A stretch of 8,163 bases of DNA, taken from an uncultured Bacteroidales bacterium (GTDB taxonomy: Bacteria; Bacteroidota; Bacteroidia; Bacteroidales; Bacteroidaceae). The stretch lies in contig CALZMA010000033.1 of assembly GCA_945788445.1 (NCBI GenBank), forward strand, positions 1 to 8,163, given 5' to 3'. A program made the translations under genes and the position numbers. Under the pieces are notes generated by a model, which ran no database searches, had not been told where the DNA came from, and was given only the letters and a program-made list of their open reading frames with translations. This document shows positions 1 to 4,839 of this stretch, piece after piece (position 1 is the stretch's first letter; each line of letters opens with the position of its first letter).

Positions 1-843
1 GACACGCGCCTCTCCGGCGACGGCACCATCTCCTGCGCCACCTGCCACGGCATTGGCACTGCAGGTGTGGACAACAAGCAGTACTCCGAAGGCATCAAGG
101 GACAGAAGGGCGGCATCAACGCACCCACGTCCTACAACTCGGCCTTCAACTTCGTACAGTTCTGGGACGGCCGTGCCGCCACCCTGGCAGAACAGGCCGG
201 CGGTCCTCCCTTGAACCCCGTGGAAATGGGTTGCGCTTCGTTCGACGAAATCTCCGCCCGCCTCGCTGCCGACGCTGACTTCTCCGCCAAGTTCAAGGCC
301 GTCTACCCCGAGGGCTTCAACCAGGCCACCATCACGGACGCCATCGCCGAATACGAGAAGACGCTCATCACGCCGAACTCTCCCTTCGACCGCTACCTCA
401 AGGGCGATGCACAGGCTCTGACCGCCGAACAGGTGGAAGGTTATGCGCTCTTCAAGGAATACAACTGCGCCACCTGCCACGCCGGCGTGAACATGGGCGG
501 TCTGAGCTACGAACTCATGGGCAAGCGCGCCAACTACTTCCAGGACCGCGAGGTGAACGCCAAGTCGGGCCTGACGGACGCCGACAACGGCCGCTGGGCA
601 CAGACGAAGGTGGAGCGCGACCGCTACCGCTTCAAGACGCCTACCCTGCGCAACGTGGCCCTCACTTGGCCCTACTACCACGACGGCAGCGTGGCCACGC
701 TCGAAGAGGCCGTAGCCATGATGGCACGCTACCAGGTGGGCCGCGAAATGGGCCAAGACGAAGTGAAGAAAGTGAAGAGCTTCCTCGACGCGCTCACGGG
801 CCAATACAAGGGCCAGACGCTCACGAACACGAACAAGCAATAA
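1..843 (+). CDS. Di-haem cytochrome c peroxidase (MauG/CcpA family), 3' part
   Basis: This is a periplasmic enzyme that reduces hydrogen peroxide to water with electrons from small cytochromes or the quinol pool. The reading frame is open from the first base, so the N-terminus and any signal peptide lie before the window. 280 codons remain before the TAA at 841-843. Two CxxCH haem-binding motifs are visible, both CATCH, at 34-48 and 466-480. Their spacing of about 144 residues fits the two-domain family. Other family signatures are FWDGRAATL and NPVEM between the haems, and FKTPTLRNVALTWPYYHDGS near the end. Two haems and the peroxidase signatures favour this over a mono-haem cytochrome. A separate start at the GTG at 67 would cut off haem 1, so it is rejected. 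No partner gene is visible downstream. The next gene has its own probable promoter after a repeat-filled gap. The family call is secure; the exact electron donor is unknown. Confidence 0.93.
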   Translation, partial: DTRLSGDGTISCATCHGIGTAGVDNKQYSEGIKGQKGGINAPTSYNSAFNFVQFWDGRAATLAEQAGGPPLNPVEMGCASFDEISARLAADADFSAKFKAVYPEGFNQATITDAIAEYEKTLITPNSPFDRYLKGDAQALTAEQVEGYALFKEYNCATCHAGVNMGGLSYELMGKRANYFQDREVNAKSGLTDADNGRWAQTKVERDRYRFKTPTLRNVALTWPYYHDGSVATLEEAVAMMARYQVGREMGQDEVKKVKSFLDALTGQYKGQTLTNTNKQ

Positions 844-876
844 CAACCCTTGCCCGCGCCCCAAGGGCTGAGGCAA

Positions 877-954
877 ACATACATCGTGCGCCCTGCATGG
901 AGCAGCTACCTGTCTATGGTGTAGCATGCTGCCCATGCAGGGCGCATTGTATGT
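877..954. repeat. Long imperfect hairpin (inverted repeat) downstream of the peroxidase gene
   Basis: The left arm (877-909) pairs with the right arm (921-954) around an 11-nt loop (910-920). The core is a perfect 14-bp stem: TGCGCCCTGCATGG at 887-900 against 933-946. It is continued by AGCA/TGCT and GCTAC/GTAGC towards the loop and by ACATACA/TGTATGT at the base. Small bulges lie at 884-886, 926, 931-932 and 947. About 30 base pairs form in total. No T-run follows either arm, so it is not a typical intrinsic terminator, although it could protect the 3' end of the peroxidase mRNA. It begins 33 bases after the stop codon and ends 8 bases before the 21-bp tandem array. The pair may therefore be one composite element. 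The structure is read directly from the sequence; a REP-like identity is inference. Confidence 0.8.
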
Positions 955-962
955 GTCGTGCT

Positions 963-1067
963 TCCAAAACCTGGGACAGGAAATCCAAAGCCTGCGACTG
1001 AATTTTCAAAGCCTGCGACTGAAAATCCAAAGCCGCCGACTGAAAAGCCAAAGCCTGCGACTGTGGT
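963..1067. repeat. Five-unit 21-bp tandem repeat (minisatellite)
   Basis: Five consecutive 21-bp units start at 963, 984, 1005, 1026 and 1047. The shared core is CAAAGCCTGCGACTGAA. The first unit is the most diverged (CCTGGGACAGG in the middle). The fourth has GCCGCCGACTG, and the fifth ends in TGTGGT. Because 21 is a multiple of three, several frames stay open on both strands. They give spurious heptad peptides such as FQSQALD on the minus strand or QSLRLNF and PKPATEN on the plus strand. No convincing start context or recognisable protein surrounds them, so I annotate a non-coding repeat. It sits between the hairpin at 877-954 and the flippase promoter region. The rest of the 844-1208 gap (1068-1160) shows nothing recognisable. 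Confidence 0.85.
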
Positions 1068-1172
1068 TTGGCCCCCTGGCATACGCTATACCTCCCGAAG
1101 TGGCAACTGCACGCAGCGCAGGGATGCCCCACTCGAAGGCGGGCACATGCGCTCTCAATGAATTATTCTTCT

Positions 1173-1180
1173 TACTTTTG
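1173..1180 (+). promoter_or_regulatory. Probable Bacteroidota -7 box for the flippase gene
   Basis: TACTTTTG fits the Bacteroidota -7 consensus TAnnTTTG and is followed by CA, as is common. It would place the transcription start near 1187, about 20 bases before the ATG at 1209. No clear TTTG -33 box is present at the expected distance (about 1149-1154), so the promoter may be weak or regulated. Its position argues against in-frame upstream starts at 1068 or 1158, because transcripts from here would not contain them. Confidence 0.5.
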
Positions 1181-1208
1181 CACGAAAAAGCAACTCCACT
1201 CTATACGC

Positions 1209-2750
1209 ATGACTCTCGCTAACGCTAACAAAGTGGCCATCAACTCGCTGGCGCTCTACGTGAACATGGTGGTGACCATGGGCGCTACCCTGCTCGGCAC
1301 GCGCTTCGTGCTCCAGGCCCTGGGGCGCGCCGACTACGGCATCTACGCGCTCATCGCGAGCATGGTGGCCCTGTTCTCGTTCCTCAACATTGCCATGGCA
1401 GCCGCCACGCAGCGCTACCTTTCGTTTGCCATGGGCGAGGGAAAGGACGAGGACTTGCACGCCATCTTCTACGGCAGCGTGCTCATCCACCTGTTCATCG
1501 CGGCCGTCGTGGCGCTCGTGCTGCTCGCCGGCGGAAGTTTCGCCGTGGGCCACGGACTGGACATTGCGCCCGACATGAGGGGCGCGGCCTACGTGGTACT
1601 CTGGTTCGTGACGGGCGGACTCGTCGCCACCATCCTCGCCGTGCCTAACGAGGGGACGATGAATGCCCACGAGGACATGGTGGCGGTGGCGGTCATCAAC
1701 ATGACGGAGGCCCTGCTGAAACTCGGGGCGGCGGTGGCGGTGCTCTTCATCGGCTCGCACCAGCTGGAATGGTATGCGGGACTCATCATGGGGGCACAGG
1801 TATTCTCCTTCCTCGCCAAACGGACTTACTGCCTCAAGCACTACGCCGAGACGCACTTCCGCTTCCACCGGCCGAAGGACTGGGCACTGCTGCGCCAGAT
1901 GCTGGCCTTCGCGGGCTGGAACTTCATCGGCACGGGCTGCAACATGGCGCGCTACCAGGGCACGGCCATCCTGCTGAACCTCTTCTTCGGCCTCGTGACC
2001 AACGCGGCCTATGGCGTGGCGCAGCAGGTGAACGGCTTCCTGGTCTTCTTCGCGGGCAGCATCGTGCGTCCGCTCCGTCCGCGCCTCATCAAGTGTGAGG
2101 GAGCGGGCGAACACAATCGCATGATTGAACTGGCCTTCACCACGGGCCGCGTCACGTTTCTCATGCTCCTCCTCATTTTCTTCCCCCTTGCCTTCCACTT
2201 GCCCTACGTGCTGGGGCTCTGGCTCCACGAGGTGCCGGAGAAGACCGACTTGTTTTGCCTCGGTTTCCTGCTCATCGTGCTCATCAACCAGTCGACGGTG
2301 GGACTGAACCTCGCGCTGGAAAGTGTGGGACGCATCCGCCGGGTGCAGGAGGTCTGCGGCACGCTCCATCTGGCCTCGCTGCCCTTCGGCCTCCTCTTCT
2401 TCGCCCTGGGCTATCCCGCGGAGAGCATTCTCTACGCCATCATTGGAGAGGAACTGCTCTGCATCGTGCTGCGCCTGCGCATTGCGCAAAAGGATGCCGG
2501 TGTGCCCGTCGGGACTTGCGTGCGCACCATGCTCGTCCCGCAATGGTTCACGGCGACGCTGGGACTGGCCGTAGCCTGGGCTGTCCATGCGGCACTCTCC
2601 CTTCTGTCGTTGGGTGCGGCCGCTGCCTTCTGGGTAGAACTGCTGCTGCTTCCCACGCTGACCGCCCTGCTCGGCTACGCTTGTTGCCTCCAACCCGCGG
2701 AGCGCGTCTATGTGAAACGCCTGCTGCGGCTGCCCGCCGGTGGCCACTGA
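1209..2750 (+). CDS. Wzx-like polysaccharide/oligosaccharide flippase (MOP superfamily, PST-type)
   Basis: This inner-membrane protein probably moves lipid-linked oligosaccharides, such as O-antigen, capsule or glycoprotein glycan precursors, to the periplasmic face. From the ATG at 1209 it is 513 residues, normal for the family. It is almost entirely hydrophobic helices, roughly 12 to 14. The first starts near residue 11 (NSLALYVNMVVTMGATLLG). The following RFVLQALGRADYGIYALI is the usual N-terminal signature of Bacteroidota members. VRPLRPRLIK at residues 286-295 and the nearby LGLWLHEVPE segment also match this group. The same frame is open back to 1068, but the extra 47 residues are charged, repeat-adjacent and lie upstream of the promoter box. 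TGA is at 2748-2750. No glycosyltransferases or polymerase flank it, so this is a stand-alone flippase gene and its substrate cannot be named. A drug/sodium MATE transporter is less likely. Confidence 0.85.
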   Translation: MTLANANKVAINSLALYVNMVVTMGATLLGTRFVLQALGRADYGIYALIASMVALFSFLNIAMAAATQRYLSFAMGEGKDEDLHAIFYGSVLIHLFIAAVVALVLLAGGSFAVGHGLDIAPDMRGAAYVVLWFVTGGLVATILAVPNEGTMNAHEDMVAVAVINMTEALLKLGAAVAVLFIGSHQLEWYAGLIMGAQVFSFLAKRTYCLKHYAETHFRFHRPKDWALLRQMLAFAGWNFIGTGCNMARYQGTAILLNLFFGLVTNAAYGVAQQVNGFLVFFAGSIVRPLRPRLIKCEGAGEHNRMIELAFTTGRVTFLMLLLIFFPLAFHLPYVLGLWLHEVPEKTDLFCLGFLLIVLINQSTVGLNLALESVGRIRRVQEVCGTLHLASLPFGLLFFALGYPAESILYAIIGEELLCIVLRLRIAQKDAGVPVGTCVRTMLVPQWFTATLGLAVAWAVHAALSLLSLGAAAAFWVELLLLPTLTALLGYACCLQPAERVYVKRLLRLPAGGH

Positions 2751-2830
2751 CACCCGCGCCGCCGCATTTCCCGGCAATAAGCCCCCTATATTTTGCCCTT
2801 TTTAAATAAAGGTCCAACGCTGCTTCGCGA

Positions 2831-2996
2831 AGATAGGCTGCACCTCGGCAATACAAAAGCAAAATCTTCGATTTTTCTTTTGTACTGCGCTCGGTTTGCA
2901 CTATCTTTCCATAAGACAGGCTGCACCTCGGCAATACAAAAGCAAAATCTTCGATTTTTCTTTTGTACTGCGCTCGGTTTGCACTATCTTTGCATT
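2831..2996. repeat. 83-bp direct repeat, two adjacent copies, each a promoter-bearing palindrome
   Basis: Copy 1 (2831-2913) and copy 2 (2914-2996) differ at only three bases: 2834/2917 (T/C), 2909/2992 (C/G) and 2913/2996 (A/T). Inside each copy is a 19-bp hairpin with a TTC loop: 2848-2866 with 2870-2888, and 2931-2949 with 2953-2971. Each has two mismatches. A looser outer symmetry (TGCA, CGAG/CTCG, AGATA) extends the palindrome to nearly the whole unit. Copy 2 ends in an intact Bacteroidota promoter; in copy 1 the last G of the -7 box is C. The unit encodes only junk peptides on both strands. The near identity means either a recent duplication or active homogenisation. The rest of the 2751-3121 gap has an AT-rich stretch at about 2788-2814 with no clear terminator for the flippase, and the greA leader. 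Confidence 0.9.
2962..2992 (+). promoter_or_regulatory. Bacteroidota-type promoter for greA (copy 2 of the 83-bp repeat)
   Basis: TTTG at 2962-2965, exactly 19 bases, then TATCTTTG at 2985-2992 followed by CA match the phylum consensus (TTTG, 19 to 21 bp, TAnnTTTG) fully. Transcription should start near 2998, giving greA a leader of roughly 120 bases. The matching site in copy 1 (2879-2909) reads TATCTTTC and is expected to be weaker. Confidence 0.75.
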
Positions 2997-3121
2997 CGAA
3001 TTTATGAAAGGTGAAGTAAGAAAGGATTCCGCCTGCACTGACGCACACGGAGTTCTTTCGGCTTTTTTAATGCTATTCCACTAAAAGCCTTATTAACCTC
3101 GTAACAAAACATTCAAACATA

Positions 3122-3589
3122 ATGGCATACATGACTCAAGAGGGCTACGACAAAATGGTAGCCCAGCTCCGACACATGGAAACGATAGACCGCCCCGCTG
3201 CCTCGGCGGCTATCGCAGAAGCACGCGACAAAGGCGACCTCTCCGAAAACAGCGAATACGACGCGGCCAAGGAAGCCCAGGCGATGCTCGAAATGAAAAT
3301 CAACAACCTCAAGGCCGTCATCGCCGAAGCGAAAATCATCGACGCCACGAAACTGCGCAGCGACGTCGTGCAGATTCTCTCCACGGTGGAAATGAAGAAC
3401 GTGAAGAACGGCATGGTGATGAAATACACCATCGTGAGCGAAAGCGAAGCGAACCTCCGCGAGGGCAAAATCTCCAGCACCACGCCCATCGCACAGGGCT
3501 TGCTCGGCAAGAAGGTGGGCGACGTGGTCGACGTGAAAATCCCGCAAGGCACCATCCAGCTCGAAATCCTCAACATCTCGGTAGGATAA
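3122..3589 (+). CDS. greA: Transcription elongation factor GreA
   Basis: GreA enters the secondary channel of backtracked RNA polymerase and stimulates cleavage of the extruded RNA 3' end, so that elongation can resume. The 155 residues match the usual length (E. coli GreA has 158). Residues 1-75 form the coiled-coil domain. Its tip carries the hallmark ARDKGDLSENSEYDAAKE, with the acidic residues D39 and E42 in the positions used to coordinate the catalytic magnesium. Residues 80-155 are the FKBP-like domain (TPIAQGLLGKKVGDVV). The ATG at 3122 follows an A-rich stretch (AAAACATTCAAACATA), as is usual in Bacteroidota. M4 is a possible but less likely alternative. The gene is driven by the promoter in the 83-bp repeat and is followed after 46 bases by the HIT gene, probably co-transcribed. 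TAA is at 3587-3589. GreB is unlikely given the sequence and length. Confidence 0.97.
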   Translation: MAYMTQEGYDKMVAQLRHMETIDRPAASAAIAEARDKGDLSENSEYDAAKEAQAMLEMKINNLKAVIAEAKIIDATKLRSDVVQILSTVEMKNVKNGMVMKYTIVSESEANLREGKISSTTPIAQGLLGKKVGDVVDVKIPQGTIQLEILNISVG

Positions 3590-3600
3590 GTCTAACCCAA

Positions 3601-3618
3601 GGGTCTGCACGCAGGCCC
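3601..3618 (+). other. Small intercistronic hairpin between greA and the HIT gene
   Basis: GGGTCTG pairs with CAGGCCC (one G-U) around a CACG tetraloop, starting 11 bases after the greA stop. No T-run follows, so it is not a standard terminator. It could adjust mRNA stability or relative expression of the two genes. It may also be chance, since the stem is only seven pairs. Confidence 0.35.
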
Positions 3619-3635
3619 ACAATGCTCGTTGCACC

Positions 3636-4031
3636 ATGACTATCTTCTCTAAAATCGTGAAGGGCGACATCCCTTCCTACAAATGTGCCGAGAACGAAGA
3701 GTTCTACGCTTTTCTCGACATTGCCCCGCTGGCACAGGGCCACACGCTCGTTGTGCCCAAACGCGAGGTGGACTATTTCTTCGACCTCACCGACGAGGAA
3801 CTGGCCCGCATGATTGTCTTCGCCAAACGCGTGGCTGCCGCCATCAAGCAGGCTTTCCCCTGCCGCAAGGTGGGCATGGCCGTGCTCGGCCTGGAGGTGA
3901 ACCACGCCCACATCCACCTCGTGCCGCTCCAGTCGGAGGGCGACATGGATTTCCGCAAGGACAAGCTCCAGCTCAGCGCCGAAACGATGCAGGAAACGGC
4001 CCAGCGCATCCTCGCCGCCTTCGAGGCGTAA
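3636..4031 (+). CDS. HIT-family protein (Hint-like nucleotide hydrolase/transferase)
   Basis: HIT proteins bind nucleotides and hydrolyse phosphoramidate or phosphoanhydride bonds, for example of adenosine 5'-phosphoramidates. The 131-residue length is typical. The N-terminal FSKIVKGDIPSYKCAENEEF and the LVVPKREVDYFFDL segment are standard for the Hint branch. The histidine triad is HAHIHLV at residues 90-96, with H90, H92 and H94; H92 is the expected nucleophile. Only one cysteine is present near the N-terminus, so the zinc site seen in some relatives seems absent. The gene lies 46 bases after greA with no promoter between them, and ends just before a strong terminator. A two-gene greA-HIT operon is therefore likely. 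ATG is at 3636 and TAA at 4029-4031. The physiological substrate is unknown. Confidence 0.94.
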   Translation: MTIFSKIVKGDIPSYKCAENEEFYAFLDIAPLAQGHTLVVPKREVDYFFDLTDEELARMIVFAKRVAAAIKQAFPCRKVGMAVLGLEVNHAHIHLVPLQSEGDMDFRKDKLQLSAETMQETAQRILAAFEA

Positions 4032-4052
4032 GCCCCGGCTGAGGAATATAGA

Positions 4053-4111
4053 AAACAAAAAATCTTGGAAGAACGCCGCTCGCGGCCTGTTCTTCCAAGA
4101 TTTTTTTGTTT
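4053..4111. terminator. Bidirectional intrinsic terminator between convergent HIT and deacetylase genes
   Basis: AAACAAAAAATCTTGGAAG continuing to 4074 pairs with 4089-4111 with a single bulged A. The stem continues as GCCGC/GCGGC (4075-4079 with 4082-4086), giving about 27 pairs. The + strand ends in a run of seven T (4101-4107) and the - strand in six, so it can stop both the greA-HIT transcript and the deacetylase transcript. It begins 21 bases after the HIT stop and 20 bases beyond the deacetylase stop. Confidence 0.95.
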
Positions 4112-4131
4112 GGTGAATGGTGCTGCCCGCT

Positions 4132-4743
4132 TCAGTCGAACACCTTGAAGCTGTAACCCTGTGAAAGCAGCCATTCGATGGCGCGGGGCAGGGCGTAGAG
4201 GAGCTTGTCGTGGCTCTTCAGCGAGTCGTGGAAGGTGATGATGCTGCCCGGGCGGGCGTATTTGCGCACATTGAGGAGCACGTCGCGCCCGTTGAGGCGG
4301 GTGGAATAGTCGCGGGTGACGAGGTCCCACATGACCACGCGGTAGCGCTGCTTCACCATGATGTACTGCTCCCACTTCATCCAGCCGTGGGGCGGACGGA
4401 AGAGGTCTGTCTGGAGATAGACGTTGGCCTTGTCCACATTGCGGAGGTAGGAGGAGATGCCGTGGCGCAAGCCGCCGATGTGGTTGAACGTGTGGTTGCC
4501 GAGGCGGTGGCCGCGCGACTTCACCATTTCAAATTCGGCGGGATGCTTGCGGATGTTGTCGCCGACCATGAAGAAGGTGGCCTTGATGCCGTAGTGGTCG
4601 AGCACGTCTAAGACCCAAGGCGTCACCTCGGGGATGGGTCCGTCGTCGAAGGTGAGATAGACGGCCCGCTCGTCGGCCGGCATGCGCCAGAGGGCATGGG
4701 GGTAGAGCCAACGGAGGAATTTGGCAGGTTGCTCGATAATCAC
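4132..4743 (-). CDS. Polysaccharide deacetylase (NodB homology domain, CE4-type)
   Basis: This is a metal-dependent deacetylase expected to remove N- or O-acetyl groups from a cell-wall or surface polysaccharide. The 203 residues consist almost wholly of one NodB domain. All five motifs are visible: TFDDGP at 31-36 (D33 probable base, D34 metal ligand); HTFNH with metal ligands H84 and H88; RPPHG at 116-120; WD at 139-140; and ITFHDS with H172. No signal peptide or transmembrane helix is evident, which is odd for an envelope enzyme. The start is GTG at 4741-4743: the frame has no ATG upstream before a TAA, and the next ATG (residue 21) would remove the IEQPAKFLRWLYP segment that I recall as typical of Bacteroidota homologues. 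It lies 96 bases downstream of the DUF2723 gene, with a terminator in between. The exact substrate (peptidoglycan, capsule or other) cannot be told from sequence. Confidence 0.9.
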   Translation of the reverse strand: MIIEQPAKFLRWLYPHALWRMPADERAVYLTFDDGPIPEVTPWVLDVLDHYGIKATFFMVGDNIRKHPAEFEMVKSRGHRLGNHTFNHIGGLRHGISSYLRNVDKANVYLQTDLFRPPHGWMKWEQYIMVKQRYRVVMWDLVTRDYSTRLNGRDVLLNVRKYARPGSIITFHDSLKSHDKLLYALPRAIEWLLSQGYSFKVFD

Positions 4744-4770
4744 GTGGGTGGATGGGGGGATATGTTATTG

Positions 4771-4823
4771 AAGAAAAGGGGAAGCCCTTCTGCGGCAGCG
4801 TCTACTGGCAGAACGGCTTCCCC
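4771..4823 (-). terminator. Intrinsic terminator of the DUF2723 gene
   Basis: GGGGAAGCCCTTCTGC (4778-4793) pairs with GCAGAACGGCTTCCCC (4808-4823) with one C-C mismatch, and a short CAG/CTG pairing extends into the loop. On the - strand the stem is followed by TTTTCTT (4777-4771). It lies 17 bases past the DUF2723 stop. Only 27 bases then remain before the deacetylase GTG, and I see no TAnnTTTG box there. The deacetylase may depend on leaky read-through. Confidence 0.8.
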
Positions 4824-4839
4824 GATGTTTGTTCCCGCA

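Noticed and set aside
67..843. Peroxidase gene starting at the GTG at 67
   Set aside because: The frame is open to the window edge and the first CATCH haem motif lies upstream at 34-48, so the gene is cut by the window and does not start here.
963..1067. CRISPR array
   Set aside because: The units are contiguous 21-bp repeats with no unique spacers, and no cas genes are nearby.
1068..1208. N-terminal extension of the flippase to 1068 or 1158
   Set aside because: The extension is polar, overlaps the end of the repeat array and lies upstream of or across the probable promoter box. The family normally begins close to the first helix, as it does from 1209.
914..1222. Short open frames on both strands through the 21-bp array, with coiled-coil-like heptads
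   Set aside because: Three frames stay open only because the repeat length is a multiple of three. None has a convincing start context, and the competing frames cannot all be real.
1155..2777. A 540-codon open frame on the - strand covering the whole flippase gene
   Set aside because: It is the antisense shadow of a GC-rich membrane-protein gene. Its translation is a biased mix of H, E, R, Q and G without any domain, whereas the + strand gives a clear flippase.
2831..2996. Invertible (phase-variable) promoter switch
   Set aside because: The two copies are direct, not inverted, so recombination would delete or amplify rather than flip. No site-specific recombinase gene is in the window.
2548..3048. 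A 166-codon - strand frame running through the 83-bp repeats
   Set aside because: The peptide simply repeats with the DNA repeat and then runs antisense into the flippase gene. No start context or conserved domain is visible.
4210..4611. 133-codon + strand frame within the deacetylase region
   Set aside because: It is antisense to a gene with all five NodB motifs. Its translation is Val/Ala/His-rich with no recognisable domain.
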